This document shows, piece after piece, positions 21,656 to 31,911 of a stretch of DNA of 64,000 nt. Position 1 is the first letter of the stretch. Every line of letters begins with the position of its first letter. This DNA is from Intestinirhabdus alba (lineage in GTDB: Bacteria > Pseudomonadota > Gammaproteobacteria > Enterobacterales > Enterobacteriaceae): assembly GCF_009711095.1 (NCBI RefSeq), contig NZ_WMJZ01000011.1, positions 62,001 to 126,000 of the forward strand, written 5' to 3'. Position numbers and translations under genes: made by a program. The notes under the pieces are model-generated. The model worked only from the letters and a program-made list of their open reading frames with translations, was not told the DNA's origin and made no database searches.

Positions 21656-23180
21656 GGCGTACAAACTCTTTTAGCTTGAATCCCAGCGCCGCCAGCGCGG
21701 CGAAGTAGACCCCAGCCCCCACGACCACCACCGCCATCAGACGCAGCAGCCGCCACGGCATACTTCCCTGCGCCCACGCCGGCATAATATGCAGCATTAC
21801 CGCCAGCACCGCCGCCATCACCAGCACCGCCGCCACCAGGCGGAGCAGAAAGCGTCCCCAGCCCGGCTGTGGGGTAAAGATGCGCTGTTTGCGCAGCTGC
21901 CAGTAAAGCAGAGAGGCGTTAAGACAGGCGGCAAGACCTATCGACAGCGACAGCCCGGCGTGCTTCAGCGGCCCGATAAAGGCCAGGTTCATCAGCTGGG
22001 TCACAATCAGGGTCACGATGGCGATCTTCACCGGCGTTTTAATATCCCGCCGGGAGTAGAAGCCCGGTGCCAGCACCTTCACCACGATAAGCCCCAGCAG
22101 CCCCACCGAGTAGGCGACCAGCGCTCGCTGGGTCATCAGCGCGTCAACGGCGGTAAATTTACCGTACTGGAACAGCGACACCGTCAGCGGCCCGGAGAGA
22201 ATGCCCAGCGCCACGGTACAGGGCAGCGCCAGCAGGAAGCAGAGGCGCAGGCCCCAGTCCATCAGCTGGTTATACTCCTGCTGATTGCCGCTGGCGAAGC
22301 TCTTCGACAGCGAGGGCAGCAGAATCGTCCCCAGCGCCACCCCCAGTACCCCGGAGGGGAACTCCATCAGGCGGTCGGCGTAGTAGATCCACGAGATGGA
22401 GCCGGTGGCGAGAAACGAGGCAAAAATGGTGTTAAGAATCAGGGAGATCTGGCTGACCGAAACGCCAAGAATGGCTGGCCCCATCTGCTTTATCACCCGC
22501 ACAGCTCCCGCGTCGCGGAAGCTGATACGCGGCAGCACCAGCATCCCTATCTTCTTCAGGTGCGGAAGCTGATAGCCCAGCTGCAGCACGCCGCCGACGA
22601 TGACCGCCCAGGCAAGCGCCAGCACCGGCGGGTTAAAGTACGGCGCGGCAAACAGCGCGAAGCCAATCATGCTGATATTCAACAGCGTCGGCGCGAAGGC
22701 CGGAATAGAGAAGCGGTTCCAAGTATTGAGGATCGCCCCGGCCAGCGAGGCCAGCGAAATCAGCAGAATATAGGGAAAAGTGATCCGCAGCAGCTGCGCG
22801 GTCAGGGCCAGTTTATTGGGTTCATCGGTAAATTTCGGCGCGGTCATAATGACGACCCAGGGCGCGGCCAGCACGCCCGCCACCGTGACCAGCGCCAGCG
22901 CCAGGGTCAGCAGTCCGGAGACGTAGGCGACAAACAGCCGCGTCGCCTCCTCGCCCTGCTTGCTCTTATACTCGGCAAGGATCGGCACAAAGGCCTGGGA
23001 AAACGCCCCTTCGGCAAAAATACGCCGCAGCAGATTGGGCAGCCTGAACGCCACGAAGAAGGCGTCTGTCGCCATCCCTGCGCCAAAAATTCGCGCAATA
23101 ATCGCGTCCCGGGCAAAGCCGAGCACGCGCGAAAACAGGGTCATCGAGCTGACGGCCGCCAGCGATTTTAATAAATTCAT
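21645..23180 (-). CDS. murJ: MurJ, lipid II flippase
   Basis: MurJ flips the peptidoglycan precursor lipid II across the inner membrane and is essential. The protein has about 14 membrane segments and the MVF-family blocks [18 protein letters not shown] and [20 protein letters not shown]. The ATG at 23180 gives [14 protein letters not shown] and 511 residues, as in E. coli; an ATG four codons upstream (23192) has a better GGAG spacing and may be used instead. In E. coli mviM precedes it; here only a relic of mviM remains. Confidence 0.96.
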   Translation of the reverse strand: MNLLKSLAAVSSMTLFSRVLGFARDAIIARIFGAGMATDAFFVAFRLPNLLRRIFAEGAFSQAFVPILAEYKSKQGEEATRLFVAYVSGLLTLALALVTVAGVLAAPWVVIMTAPKFTDEPNKLALTAQLLRITFPYILLISLASLAGAILNTWNRFSIPAFAPTLLNISMIGFALFAAPYFNPPVLALAWAVIVGGVLQLGYQLPHLKKIGMLVLPRISFRDAGAVRVIKQMGPAILGVSVSQISLILNTIFASFLATGSISWIYYADRLMEFPSGVLGVALGTILLPSLSKSFASGNQQEYNQLMDWGLRLCFLLALPCTVALGILSGPLTVSLFQYGKFTAVDALMTQRALVAYSVGLLGLIVVKVLAPGFYSRRDIKTPVKIAIVTLIVTQLMNLAFIGPLKHAGLSLSIGLAACLNASLLYWQLRKQRIFTPQPGWGRFLLRLVAAVLVMAAVLAVMLHIMPAWAQGSMPWRLLRLMAVVVVGAGVYFAALAALGFKLKEFVRRTA

Positions 23181-23439
23181 CTTTTTATGCATCCGGTCTC
23201 CGGCGGTTGCAGAACCGTCGGAGAGCGCTGGTTATCTGTAAGATAAAGCTTAACTTTATGCGGACATACCTGGCCTGAATCATTCGCCCCGCGATTAAAC
23301 CGCGCGGCTTACGCCGCTCAGGGCGCTCCCGCAGATGAAAGCGCCGTGGGAATGCGCCCGATCCGCGGCCATACCGCCCGGCGTGCCGGGTATAGTACCT
23401 GGATTCCGCCGAATTACTACCGTGAGATGTTACAAGGGC

Positions 23440-23580
23440 TTATTCGCTTACGGCGTCGCACCACAGGGGTTCCACCATCCGCTGCGCCGCCTGCTCCCCC
23501 GCCGTCGGCTATCGCTCTTACGCTGGCCGCCAGCGTTCGCCATCGCCCAGCCCGACGACGCCGATACAGCGTTTTTCCCC
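23440..23580 (-). pseudogene. mviM: Relic of mviM (oxidoreductase) with internal deletion
   Basis: On the minus strand directly behind the yceH stop, the sequence reads EKRCIGVVGLGDGERWRPA then stop, which matches the MviM start KKLRIGVVGLGG...AW.P. After a short gap it continues PTAGEQAAQRMVEPLWCDA, then VSE and stop, matching the MviM C-terminus TAGEQAVLAQRIVDKIWRDA followed by MSE. So both ends of an Ndh/GFO-type dehydrogenase of about 307 residues survive, while about 260 codons are missing, and the start codon is lost. Order yceH-mviM-murJ is that of E. coli. Confidence 0.85.
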
Positions 23581-24228
23581 CTATTCTCCCGAAGGCGGCA
23601 GCAGCGAGTCGAGGCGCTGCTTCAGGGCGCTAACCTCCGCCTCCAGCGCCGCCACGCGCGCCTGCAGATCGTCAGGGGCCGCCTGGGGTGCCTGCGCGGC
23701 GAAGGCCTGGGCGTCCACCGCGCCGCAGAACAGGTGCATATAGCGGCTTTCGCGCTTGCCCGGCTCCCGGGGCAGGCGAATCACGTACGGGCCGTCTTCA
23801 CGGGTCGCCAGCCGCTCCAGGGTGCTCTCCACTTCCGCCATATCGCTGAATTCATGCATCCGCGAGGCGCGGCTGCGCAGTTCGCCCGGCGTCTGCGCCC
23901 CGCGCAGCAGCAGCGTGGTCACCAGCGCCACCTCCGCCGGGCTGAGCTTCAGATCGCCAAACTCTGAGTTGCAGAAACGCTGCTCATATTTGGTCACGCG
24001 GTTGCCAAAGCCGCTGACGGTGCGCAGAAAATGGCGCTTCAGCAGCGTATCGAGATGCTCCTGAACCTCGCGTTCAGTGAGATTCATCACCGGCTCGCGG
24101 TTGGTTTTCTGGTTGCAGGCGCTTACCACGCCGTTGATCGACAGCGGATATTGCTCCGGCGTCGTCACCTGTTTTTCCAGCAGGCAGCCAATTACGCGCG
24201 CTTCTGCGGCAGTCAGTTCATATTTCAT
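23581..24228 (-). CDS. yceH: YceH, DUF480 winged-helix protein
   Basis: The 215-residue product matches YceH of E. coli in length and sequence start ([20 protein letters not shown]). DUF480 proteins have tandem winged-helix domains and a C-terminal coiled coil (here [18 protein letters not shown]); their role is not established. It lies 10 bp behind rimJ on the same strand. Confidence 0.94.
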   Translation of the reverse strand: MKYELTAAEARVIGCLLEKQVTTPEQYPLSINGVVSACNQKTNREPVMNLTEREVQEHLDTLLKRHFLRTVSGFGNRVTKYEQRFCNSEFGDLKLSPAEVALVTTLLLRGAQTPGELRSRASRMHEFSDMAEVESTLERLATREDGPYVIRLPREPGKRESRYMHLFCGAVDAQAFAAQAPQAAPDDLQARVAALEAEVSALKQRLDSLLPPSGE

Positions 24229-24238
24229 GAGTTTTTCC

Positions 24239-24823
24239 TTAACGTCCAGGCGTCCAATCCGTTGCGGTCAGCGCCGTCAGCACATGGTCGCGCCACTGGC
24301 CGTCGATCAACAGATAATTTTTTGCGTAACCCTCTTTTTCAAATCCGAGGCGCGCCAGCAGGTCGCCGCTGCGCTTATTGTGCGGCATATAGTTAGCCAT
24401 AATGCGGTGGATGTGCTGGGTGCGCTGCATATAGCGGATGGCGGCGGTCAGGGCCTCGTGCATCATGCCCTGTCCCTGCCACTTCTGCCCGATAGAGTAG
24501 CCGAGATAGCAGGCGTGAAAAGAGCCGCGCACCACGTTAGAAAAGTTGGCCACGCCGATGACCTCTTTCTCCTCGGGATCGAGCAGCGCGAAATAGAATG
24601 CGGCCCCCTGCTTATGAAACTCACCAATCATGCTCAGACGCGCCTGCCAGCCGGAGGGGTAACAGTGGCTTTCATCGCGAATGGGTTCCCAGGGCTTTAA
24701 AAATTGACGATTCTCTGCGTAATAGTCTGCCAGACGCCAGGCATCACGCTCATGCACCAAACGTACGACCAGCCGGTCGGTGGTTAAGCGCACTTTGGGC
24801 ACGTTACTGCGATAGCCAAACAT
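24239..24823 (-). CDS. rimJ: RimJ, ribosomal protein S5 N-acetyltransferase
   Basis: RimJ acetylates the N-terminal alanine of ribosomal protein S5. The 194-residue GNAT-fold protein starts [20 protein letters not shown] and contains the acetyl-CoA-binding region [18 protein letters not shown]. Length equals E. coli RimJ. It is divergent from mdtH and precedes yceH. Confidence 0.96.
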   Translation of the reverse strand: MFGYRSNVPKVRLTTDRLVVRLVHERDAWRLADYYAENRQFLKPWEPIRDESHCYPSGWQARLSMIGEFHKQGAAFYFALLDPEEKEVIGVANFSNVVRGSFHACYLGYSIGQKWQGQGMMHEALTAAIRYMQRTQHIHRIMANYMPHNKRSGDLLARLGFEKEGYAKNYLLIDGQWRDHVLTALTATDWTPGR

Positions 24824-25033
24824 TCTACATCTACTCCTTTTCGTAACGTCTTAATACGCAGGCCTTACTATACCTGCATGGACAGGTTCTGTGAAAAACG
24901 CAAATCGTGAATAAAAAATATTATTCTGCCGGGGGATGGGAAAAGAGGCAACGACACCGCACAATAGAAAGTGTTTAACTCAAAGCTATTAATTCAGGCC
25001 CCCGCAGCCTGAAGCACTTTCCCGGAGGGGGAA

Positions 25034-26242
25034 ATGTCGCACGTTTCGCAGGCAAGGAGCCTGGGTAAATATTTCCTGCTTATTGATAATATGCTGGTGG
25101 TGCTCGGCTTCTTCGTGGTCTTTCCGCTGATTTCCATTCGCTTTGTCGATCAGATGGGCTGGGCGGCGGTGCTGGTCGGTATCGCCCTCGGTCTGCGCCA
25201 GCTGATTCAGCAGGGGCTGGGCATTTTTGGCGGGGCCATCGCCGACCGCTTCGGCGCGAAGCCGATGATTGTTACCGGCATGCTGATGCGCGCCGCCGGC
25301 TTTGCCACGATGGGGATCGCTCAGGACCCCTGGCTGCTGTGGTTTTCCTGCTTTCTCTCCGGCCTCGGCGGCACGCTGTTCGATCCGCCGCGTACGGCGC
25401 TGGTGGTCAAGCTGATTCGTCCGGCCCAGCGGGGGCGTTTTTTTTCGCTGCTGATGATGCAGGACAGCGCCGGGGCGGTGATCGGCGCGCTGCTGGGGAG
25501 CTGGCTGCTGCAGTATGACTTCCGCCTGGTGTGCGCCGCCGGGGCCGCTCTGTTTGTGCTGTGCGCGGCCTTTAACGCCTGGCTGCTTCCGGCGTGGAAG
25601 CTGTCTGGCGTGCGCACGCCGGTGCGCGAAGGCATAGGGCGGGTAATGCGCGACCGGCGCTTTGTCACCTATGTTCTGACGCTGGCGGGCTACCATATGC
25701 TGTCGGTGCAGGTGATGCTGATGCTGCCGATCATGGTGAACGATATCGGCGGTTCACCGGCCCCGGTGAAGTGGATGTACGCCATTGAGGCCTGCCTGTC
25801 GCTGACCCTCCTCTACCCCATCGCCCGCTGGAGCGAAAAGCGCTTCCGCCTTGAGCATCGCCTGATGGCCGGCCTGCTGCTGATGACGCTGAGTATGCTC
25901 CCCATTGGCCTGGCCAGCAGCCTGCAGCAGCTGTTCACCCTGATCTGCACCTTTTATATTGGCTCGATTATCGCCGAACCGGCGCGGGAAACCCTCAGCG
26001 CGTCGCTGGCAGACGCCCGGGCGCGCGGCAGCTATATGGGCTTCAGCCGGCTGGGACTGGCCCTCGGCGGTGCCCTTGGCTACATCGGCGGCGGCTGGCT
26101 GTTTGACCTCGGTAAACTGCTCCGACAGCCCGAGCTGCCGTGGCTGATGCTTGGCGCTATCGGCATAGCGACCTTTTTCGCCCTCGGCTGGCAATTCAGC
26201 CCGAAGCGCCCGCCGCGCGGAATGCCGGAGCCGGGAGCCTGA
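25034..26242 (+). CDS. mdtH: MdtH, MFS multidrug efflux protein
   Basis: MdtH is a 12-helix major facilitator of the drug:H+ antiporter type; in E. coli it gives low-level quinolone resistance. The 402-residue length and sequence ([20 protein letters not shown] start, [15 protein letters not shown] loop) match closely. It starts 211 bp from the divergent rimJ; an AGGGGGAAATG site precedes the ATG. Substrates cannot be read from the sequence. Confidence 0.96.
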   Translation: MSHVSQARSLGKYFLLIDNMLVVLGFFVVFPLISIRFVDQMGWAAVLVGIALGLRQLIQQGLGIFGGAIADRFGAKPMIVTGMLMRAAGFATMGIAQDPWLLWFSCFLSGLGGTLFDPPRTALVVKLIRPAQRGRFFSLLMMQDSAGAVIGALLGSWLLQYDFRLVCAAGAALFVLCAAFNAWLLPAWKLSGVRTPVREGIGRVMRDRRFVTYVLTLAGYHMLSVQVMLMLPIMVNDIGGSPAPVKWMYAIEACLSLTLLYPIARWSEKRFRLEHRLMAGLLLMTLSMLPIGLASSLQQLFTLICTFYIGSIIAEPARETLSASLADARARGSYMGFSRLGLALGGALGYIGGGWLFDLGKLLRQPELPWLMLGAIGIATFFALGWQFSPKRPPRGMPEPGA

Positions 26243-26304
26243 TTTGATACCTGTCGGCGACTCCTCCATACTGAACGGGAACGCACAGCCAATGGAGGAG
26301 TACC

Positions 26305-26952
26305 GTGAAGCTTTATATCTACGACCACTGCCCTTTCTGCCTCAAAGCCCGTATGATTTTCGGCCTGCGAAATATCCCCGTTGAGTCGATTGTTCTGCAA
26401 AACGATGACGAAGCCACCCCGGTTAAGATGATCGGCCAGAAAATGGTGCCCATCCTGCAGAAAGACGACAGCCGCTATATGGCGGAGAGCATGGATATCG
26501 TCCATTACGTCGACCGGCTCGACGGCACGCCGCTGCTCACCGGCAAACAGAACCCGGACATCGCCGACTGGCTGCGCAAAGTTAACGGCTACGTTAATCA
26601 GCTGCTGCTGCCGCGCTTCGCGGAAGCGGCCTTTGATGAATTCTCCACGCCCTCGGCGCGCCGCTACTTTACCGTTAAAAAAGAGGCGGCAATCGGCAGC
26701 TTTGCCGACCATCTCGCCCATTCGGCGGGGCTGATTAAAAAGATTAGCGACGATCTGCGCGCGCTGGACAGGCTGATTGTCAAACCCAACGCGGTCAACG
26801 GCGAGCTGTCTGACGACGATATTCATCTGTTCCCGCTGCTGCGCAACCTGACGCTGGTGGCCGGCGTCAGTTGGCCAACGCGGGTCGCCGACTATCGGGA
26901 CAATATGGCAAAACAGACGCAAATCAATCTGTTATCATCTATGGCGCGGTAA
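26305..26952 (+). CDS. grxB: GrxB, glutaredoxin 2
   Basis: GrxB is an atypical GST-like glutaredoxin that reduces protein-glutathione mixed disulphides. The 215-residue protein has the active site Cys9-Pro-Phe-Cys12 (E. coli has CPYC) in an N-terminal thioredoxin fold and a helical C-terminal domain. A GGAGGAG ribosome binding site lies just before the ATG. Confidence 0.97.
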   Translation: MKLYIYDHCPFCLKARMIFGLRNIPVESIVLQNDDEATPVKMIGQKMVPILQKDDSRYMAESMDIVHYVDRLDGTPLLTGKQNPDIADWLRKVNGYVNQLLLPRFAEAAFDEFSTPSARRYFTVKKEAAIGSFADHLAHSAGLIKKISDDLRALDRLIVKPNAVNGELSDDDIHLFPLLRNLTLVAGVSWPTRVADYRDNMAKQTQINLLSSMAR

Positions 26953-27061
26953 GGGCCGCTGGCGGCGTCGCCGCCAGTTTCAGTTTTATCTGCTGGCGTT
27001 GTTCCTCTGAATGCCGCATGATGCCGGGCGTCAGGATAGAGGCGATATGTTAAGGAAACCG

Positions 27062-27640
27062 ATGAAAAAGCTATTTTTCGCCGCGGCGCTGGTCGTCGGC
27101 GGCCTGCTGGTTGGTTGCAACCAGCTTATGCAATACACGATAAGTGAACAGGAAATCAACCAGGCGCTGGCAAAACGTAATAACTTCTCCAAAGATATCG
27201 GCCTGCCCGGCGTAGCGGACGCGCATATCGTACTGACCAACCTCACCAGTGAGATTGGCCGCGAGGAGCCGAATAAAGTGACGCTGACCGGCGATGCGCG
27301 GCTCGATTTGAACTCTCTGTTCGGCAGCCAGAAAGCGACCATGGCCCTGAAACTCAAGGCGCTGCCGGTGTTTAATCAGGAAAAGGGAGCCATCTTTCTG
27401 CAGGAGATGGAGGTGGTGGACGCTACCGTTACGCCGGCTAAAATGCAGTCGGTGCTGCAGACGCTGATGCCCTACCTCAACCAGTCCCTGCGCAACTATT
27501 TTAACCAGCAGCCGGCGTATATTCTGCGTGAAGACAGCAGCAAAGGCGAGGCGCTGGCGAAGAAGTACGCCAAAGGCATTGTGGTGAAGCCGGGGGAGAT
27601 CGTTATCCCCTTCACGGAGCAGCCTGAGTCCCCTAAATAA
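27062..27640 (+). CDS. yceB: YceB, predicted outer-membrane lipoprotein
   Basis: The ATG at 27062 follows AAGGAAACCG and opens a lipoprotein signal peptide MKKLFFAAALVVGGLLVGC with lipidated cysteine at residue 19. The frame extends 17 codons upstream without similarity. The mature part (192 residues in total; DUF1439) matches E. coli YceB along its whole length, including NNFSKDIGLPGVADAHIVLT. Its function is unknown; the fold of this family resembles lipid-binding tubular proteins. Confidence 0.94.
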   Translation: MKKLFFAAALVVGGLLVGCNQLMQYTISEQEINQALAKRNNFSKDIGLPGVADAHIVLTNLTSEIGREEPNKVTLTGDARLDLNSLFGSQKATMALKLKALPVFNQEKGAIFLQEMEVVDATVTPAKMQSVLQTLMPYLNQSLRNYFNQQPAYILREDSSKGEALAKKYAKGIVVKPGEIVIPFTEQPESPK

Positions 27641-27673
27641 GGGGCGGAGCCATCCTGCCACTCAGAACCACAG

Positions 27674-27696
27674 GGGCGCATCAGCGCCCTTTTTTT
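27674..27696 (+). terminator. Intrinsic terminator of yceB
   Basis: GGGCGC, loop ATCA, GCGCCC followed by seven Ts, 34 bp after the yceB stop. Clear Rho-independent terminator upstream of the pyrC promoter. Confidence 0.92.
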
Positions 27697-27721
27697 CGTG
27701 CAAACGCCAGGGTTTCCGCTT

Positions 27722-27766
27722 ATCCTTGGTTTCCGGCAAAAAGCCCCCACCAGCCGGAGCATATTG
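27722..27766 (+). promoter_or_regulatory. pyrC leader with ribosome-site hairpin (CTP-sensed start switch)
   Basis: TCCGGC at 27732-27737 pairs with GCCGGA at 27753-27758, and the second arm contains the GGAG ribosome binding site (27756-27759). A TATCCT box lies about 7 bp upstream. This is the layout known for E. coli pyrC, where with high CTP transcripts start at the C residues and form the hairpin, and with low CTP they start at the downstream G and translate well. The mechanism here is inferred from that similarity. Confidence 0.75.
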
Positions 27767-28813
27767 ATGACAGCACCCACCCAGACCTTAACAATTCGCC
27801 GCCCGGACGACTGGCACCTTCACCTTCGCGATGGTGAAATGCTAAAGGCCGTCGTCCCCTGGACCAGTGAAATTTACGCCCGCGCCATTGTGATGCCGAA
27901 TCTGGCACCGCCGATATCCACCGTGGATGCGGCTGTCGCCTACCGCCAGCGTATCCTTGACGCAGTTCCCGCCGGACAGGATTTCACGCCGCTGATGACC
28001 TGCTATCTGACCGATTCACTGGATCCGGACGAACTGGAGCGCGGCTTTCGCGAGGGCGTGTTTACCGCCGCCAAGCTCTATCCGGCCAACGCCACCACCA
28101 ACTCCAGCCACGGCGTGACCTCCGTTGAGGCCATCATGCCGGTGCTGGAGCGCATGGAAAAGCTCGGGATGCCGCTGCTGATCCACGGCGAAGTTACCCA
28201 TGCGGATATCGATATTTTTGATCGCGAGGCGCGCTTTATCGAAACGGTAATGGAGCCGCTGCGTCGCCGCCTCAGCGCCCTGAAGGTGGTGTTTGAGCAT
28301 ATCACCACCAAAGACGCGGCCGACTATGTGCGTGAGGGCAGCGAGCGGCTGGCCGCCACCGTTACCCCGCAGCACCTGATGTTTAACCGCAACCATATGC
28401 TGGTCGGCGGCGTGCGTCCGCATCTCTATTGCCTGCCGATCCTTAAGCGCAACGTGCATCAGCAGGCCCTGCGCGAGCTGGTGGCCAGCGGCTTCAGCCG
28501 CGTATTTCTCGGCACCGACTCCGCCCCTCACGCCCGCCACCGGAAAGAGTCCGGCTGCGGCTGCGCGGGCTGCTTCAACGCGCCCACGGCCCTGGCCTGC
28601 TACGCCACCGTCTTTGAGGAGATGAACGCCCTTGCGCACTTTGAAGCCTTCTGCTCGCTGAACGGGCCGCGCTTTTATGGCCTGGCGGTTAATGAAGGTA
28701 CGGTAACGCTGGTGCGCGAAGCGCAGAAGATACCGGAGCAGATCCCCCTTGCCGATGACACGCTGATCCCTTTCCTCGCCGGAGAAACGGTGGGCTGGAC
28801 GCTAAAAAACTAA
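27767..28813 (+). CDS. pyrC: PyrC, dihydroorotase
   Basis: PyrC closes carbamoyl aspartate to dihydroorotate in pyrimidine synthesis. The ATG at 27767 gives [20 protein letters not shown] and 348 residues, as in E. coli. Zinc ligands His17 and His19 (HLHLRDG) and the carboxylated lysine region ([14 protein letters not shown]) are present, as are the HGEVTH and FEHITT histidines. An upstream in-frame ATG exists but lies before the regulatory hairpin. Confidence 0.98.
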   Translation: MTAPTQTLTIRRPDDWHLHLRDGEMLKAVVPWTSEIYARAIVMPNLAPPISTVDAAVAYRQRILDAVPAGQDFTPLMTCYLTDSLDPDELERGFREGVFTAAKLYPANATTNSSHGVTSVEAIMPVLERMEKLGMPLLIHGEVTHADIDIFDREARFIETVMEPLRRRLSALKVVFEHITTKDAADYVREGSERLAATVTPQHLMFNRNHMLVGGVRPHLYCLPILKRNVHQQALRELVASGFSRVFLGTDSAPHARHRKESGCGCAGCFNAPTALACYATVFEEMNALAHFEAFCSLNGPRFYGLAVNEGTVTLVREAQKIPEQIPLADDTLIPFLAGETVGWTLKN

Positions 28814-28851
28814 ATTAATCAGAGCCGCCTGTTGTCACCGGTCGAATTTAC

Positions 28852-28867
28852 CTGTATAAATAACCAG
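28852..28867 (+). promoter_or_regulatory. LexA (SOS) box of dinI
   Basis: CTGTATAAATAACCAG fits the LexA consensus CTGT-N8-ACAG with one change in the right half (CCAG for ACAG) and is the same as the E. coli dinI box as I know it. It lies 23 bp upstream of the dinI start. Confidence 0.88.
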
Positions 28868-28889
28868 TAAATTCAACAGGGGGCCTGAC

Positions 28890-29135
28890 ATGCGTATTGA
28901 AGTCACCATAGCCAAAACATCACCGCTACCTGCGGGCGCAGTCGACGCGCTGGCAGGCGAGCTATCCCGCCGTATTCACCACTATTTTCCAGACAACGAT
29001 GGCAACGTCACCGTACGTTACGCCACCGCGAACAGCCTGTCCGTCCTTGGCGCAACCAAAGAAGATAAAGCGCGCATTAGCGAGATCCTGCAGGAAACGT
29101 GGGAAAGCGCCGACGACTGGTTCATTACCGATTAA
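28890..29135 (+). CDS. dinI: DinI, SOS-induced RecA modulator
   Basis: DinI binds RecA filaments and tunes the SOS response. The 81-residue protein starts MRIEVTIAKTSPLPAGAVDA and ends in the acidic helix (DKARISEILQETWESADDWF) that contacts RecA. Length equals E. coli DinI (81). A LexA box lies directly upstream and a terminator follows the gene. Confidence 0.97.
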   Translation: MRIEVTIAKTSPLPAGAVDALAGELSRRIHHYFPDNDGNVTVRYATANSLSVLGATKEDKARISEILQETWESADDWFITD

Positions 29136-29183
29136 TCCACACCGACTTTTTATTTATTAACCTGTTCTTTGCCGTGATGTTTT

Positions 29184-29206
29184 GCCGGGTCGCCCCGGCT
29201 TTTTTA
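29184..29206 (+). terminator. Intrinsic terminator of dinI
   Basis: GCCGGG, short loop, CCCGGC followed by seven Ts, about 50 bp after the dinI stop. Confidence 0.88.
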
Positions 29207-29248
29207 TTCTATTCATCTGATAATTATTTTGCTTAATTTAAATTAATT

Positions 29249-29375
29249 TATACCCTAAATAATTCGAGTTGCAGGAAGGCGGCGACGCAGAGAATCCCCA
29301 GGAGCTTACTGGAGTAAGTGACTGGGGTGAGCGAATAAAGCCAACGCACATGCAACTTGAAGTATGACGGGTATA
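29249..29375 (+). repeat. MITE-like palindromic element (short complete copy)
   Basis: A 127-bp element from TATACCC (29249) to GGGTATA (29375). Left end TAAATAATTCGAGTTGCAGG and right end TGCAACTTGAAGTATGACGG are imperfect inverted repeats of each other. It shares the segment GAATCCCCAGGAGCTTACTG with the rne copy, but lacks that copy's longer GC-rich insert. No coding capacity. Confidence 0.88.
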
Positions 29376-29404
29376 TTCCGGGCTAAATAATTTACCTTAC
29401 GATA

Positions 29405-29800
29405 TATACCCTAAATAATTCGAGTTGCAGGTCAAAACGCTGCGCTTTTTGAACGGCCGCAGGCTGGCCCCGAAGGGGTGAGGCCTTCAGGCCGAATCAC
29501 GCGGCGACGCAGTGGCAAATTCGTCAGGAACGAATTTGAACAGCCGCAGGCTGCCGCTGATGACCAACATAAAAAAGAGCACGGACGCTCCCCTCGCCCC
29601 TCGGGGGAGGGAGGAAAGCGGCCCTGATGCACTTTTACGCAGGTTTTTCAGCAATCTCCATAATCCCCGGGAGCTTACCGGAGTCGGTGACCAGGGCGAG
29701 CGAGGGCAAAACGGCTAAGCCAATTTGAACGCCGCCAGAGGCGGCCCCTCAGGGTGAGGCCCGGGGCGGAATAACTGCGCGCCGTCGCGGCGGCAGCCTG
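29405..29800 (+). repeat. Composite or degenerate palindromic element
   Basis: It begins with the family left end TATACCCTAAATAATTCGAG, only 30 bp after the previous copy, then holds rearranged family segments (AAAACGCTGCGCTTTTTGAA, GGTGAGGCCTTCAGGCCGAA, GGGAGCTTACCGGAGTCGGT) and a hairpin around 29595 (CTCCCCTCG / CGGGGGAG). No clean right end is visible. The rest of the 925-bp dinI-bssS gap (29801-30060) is AT-rich and probably holds the bssS promoter; I see no gene in it. Confidence 0.65.
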
Positions 29801-30063
29801 CGGTATAACGAGGCGACCAACGGCTATATTGAGATGCTGTTTATATTTTCACCGCTACTACAAAATAATTGCACAAGTTAGTAAAAAATAATGAAGAAAC
29901 TGCCGCTTAATTGTGCACATAATTCTTAAAATGGTTAAATTTGTGCTTTTTCCCCTTTAAAGTTCCGGTGAATAGCCTTATCTATTGTATACTGAACTTG
30001 CTTCAGGAAAATACACGCAGAACCTCGAAAACCGTTGTCTTGTAACACGTATAAGGGGGCATG

Positions 30064-30318
30064 ATGGAAAAAAATAAAGAAGTTATTCAAACTCATCCGC
30101 TCGTAGGATGGGACATCAGCACCGTTGACAGCTATGACGCGCTGATGCTGCGTTTGCACTACCAGACCCCGAATCGTCCTGACCCGGAAGGGACCGAAAT
30201 CGGTCAGACGCTCTGGTTAACAACTGATGTTGCCAGACAATTCATTTCGATATTAGAAGCCGGCATCGCCAAAATTGAATCCGGTGATTACCAGGTAAAT
30301 GAATATCGGCGTCATTAG
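30064..30318 (+). CDS. bssS: BssS, biofilm regulator
   Basis: The 84-residue protein (MEKNKEVIQTHPLVGWDIST start) is almost identical to E. coli BssS, which affects biofilm formation through signal-related gene regulation by an unknown mechanism. Two adjacent ATGs occur at 30061 and 30064; the second gives the E. coli length and better spacing from AAGGGGG. It stands alone after a repeat-rich gap. Confidence 0.95.
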   Translation: MEKNKEVIQTHPLVGWDISTVDSYDALMLRLHYQTPNRPDPEGTEIGQTLWLTTDVARQFISILEAGIAKIESGDYQVNEYRRH

Positions 30319-30535
30319 CGCCGCGTAACCTTAGGTCAAATTGTTCAGGCCGTACCGTGACGGCAAGCAAAGCCCCGTTTCGTCCGGCGCAATAATGTCT
30401 CTACCCGTTATACCTCTGGCTGCATGTGGGTTAGCTTTTGGTTACTCATTTTAACCCTGAGACTGACCCTGACGGGGCGGCGTCGTCTCACTGACACCGT
30501 CTGCAGCCTGAAAACGCCGGACAACTGACCATCCT

Positions 30536-30564
30536 AAGGCACCGTTCAGGTGCCTTATCTTTTT
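30536..30564 (+). terminator. Intrinsic terminator between bssS and solA
   Basis: AAGGCACC, loop GTTCA, GGTGCCTT, then ATCTTTTT. It lies 218 bp after bssS and 64 bp before solA. The 309-bp gap 30319-30627 shows no reading frame; the terminator may end a long bssS transcript or an unrecognised small RNA. Confidence 0.8.
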
Positions 30565-30627
30565 GCGGGTTGTATATATCCTGTCACTTATTTACCCTGC
30601 ATCAATCGCGATAGCAGAGAGAAGCTA

Positions 30628-31746
30628 ATGAAGTACGACCTGATCATAATTGGCAGCGGATCGGTTGGCGCGGCCGCTGGATACTATGCCACCCGCGCCG
30701 GGCTGAAAGTGCTGATGACGGATGCCCATATGCCGCCGCATCAGCAGGGCAGCCACCATGGCGACACCCGTCTTATTCGCCATGCCTATGGCGAAGGCGA
30801 GAAATATGTGCCGCTGCTGCTGCGCGCGCAAGCCCTGTGGGATGAACTTTCTGCCCTTAGTGAAGACCCCGTCTTTGTGCGCTCGGGAGTCCTGAATCTG
30901 GGACCTGCCGACTCCCCATTTCTGGTCAACGTGGCCCGCAGCGCGGCGCGCTGGCAGCTCAACGTCGAACCGCTGGACGCCGTCGCCGTGGCGGCACGCT
31001 GGCCGGAGATCCGCCTGCCGGAAAACGCTGCCGCCCTTTTTGAGGCCGACTCGGGTTTCCTGCGCAGCGAGCTGGCGATCAAAACCTGGGTCCGACTGGC
31101 GCAGGAGGCTGGCTGCGCGCAACTGTTCAACTGTCCGGTTACCGCGATGCATCACGACGGTGACGGGGTGGTCGTCGAAACGGCCGACGGCCGCTATCGG
31201 GCGCAGAAAGCGCTGGTCAGCGCAGGTACCTGGGTTCAGGCGCTGGTGCCCGATCTGCCCGTTCAGCCGGTGCGTAAAGTCTTCGCCTGGTATCAGGCGG
31301 ACGGCCGTTACGACACAAAAAATCATTTTCCCGCCTTCACCGGCGAACTTCCCAACGGCGATCGCTATTACGGCTTTCCGGCTGAAAATAACGCGCTGAA
31401 AATCGGTCGGCACAGCGGCGGCCAGCCCATCCGCTCGCCGGAGGAGCGCCGTCCGTTTGCCGCGGTGGCCAGCGACGGCGCGGAGGCCTTCCCGTTCCTG
31501 CGTAGCGTGCTCCCCGGCGTCGGCTGCTGTCTGCGCGGCGCGGCCTGTACCTATGACAACACGCCCGATGAAGATTTTATTATCGACACTCTGCCGGGGC
31601 GCGAAAATACGCTGATTATTAGCGGTCTGAGCGGCCATGGCTTTAAGTTCGCCCCGGTGCTGGGAGAGCTTGCTGCGGCTTTCGCCTGCGATAAGCCGAC
31701 CGATTTCGATCTGTCGCCCTTCCGGCTAAGCCGCTTCGCCCGCTGA
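30628..31746 (+). CDS. solA: SolA, N-methyl-L-tryptophan oxidase
   Basis: SolA is a flavoenzyme of the monomeric sarcosine oxidase family; it oxidatively demethylates N-methyltryptophan, giving H2O2. The ATG at 30628 gives 372 residues as in E. coli, with the FAD motif [17 protein letters not shown] at the N-terminus. The cysteine in [14 protein letters not shown] is the expected covalent FAD attachment site. The open frame continues 26 codons upstream without similarity. Confidence 0.96.
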   Translation: MKYDLIIIGSGSVGAAAGYYATRAGLKVLMTDAHMPPHQQGSHHGDTRLIRHAYGEGEKYVPLLLRAQALWDELSALSEDPVFVRSGVLNLGPADSPFLVNVARSAARWQLNVEPLDAVAVAARWPEIRLPENAAALFEADSGFLRSELAIKTWVRLAQEAGCAQLFNCPVTAMHHDGDGVVVETADGRYRAQKALVSAGTWVQALVPDLPVQPVRKVFAWYQADGRYDTKNHFPAFTGELPNGDRYYGFPAENNALKIGRHSGGQPIRSPEERRPFAAVASDGAEAFPFLRSVLPGVGCCLRGAACTYDNTPDEDFIIDTLPGRENTLIISGLSGHGFKFAPVLGELAAAFACDKPTDFDLSPFRLSRFAR

Positions 31747-31794
31747 CCGCCCTGCGGCCCCGCTGTCGGGACCGCGTTACTGGAAATGTAAACC

Positions 31795-31911
31795 ATGCGC
31801 CGCCTGTTTCATTATCTGATTAATAATATTCGCGAGCACTTCATGCTGTGGATCGTTCTCTGGTCGCTGCTGGCGATTATGGATATCGCCTGGCTCTGGT
31901 TTTTTTCATAA
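31795..31911 (+). CDS. yceO: YceO-like small membrane protein
   Basis: A 38-residue reading frame starting [18 protein letters not shown] and continuing with one hydrophobic helix ([19 protein letters not shown]). E. coli yceO, found at the same place between solA and yceJ, encodes [15 protein letters not shown] followed by a similar helix, so this is its counterpart; the E. coli protein has a few more N-terminal residues. Function unknown. Confidence 0.8.
   Translation: MRRLFHYLINNIREHFMLWIVLWSLLAIMDIAWLWFFS

Noticed and set aside
21789-23171. 460-codon plus-strand frame opposite murJ
   Set aside because: Shadow of MurJ; its translation is Gln/Arg/His-rich and of non-protein type.
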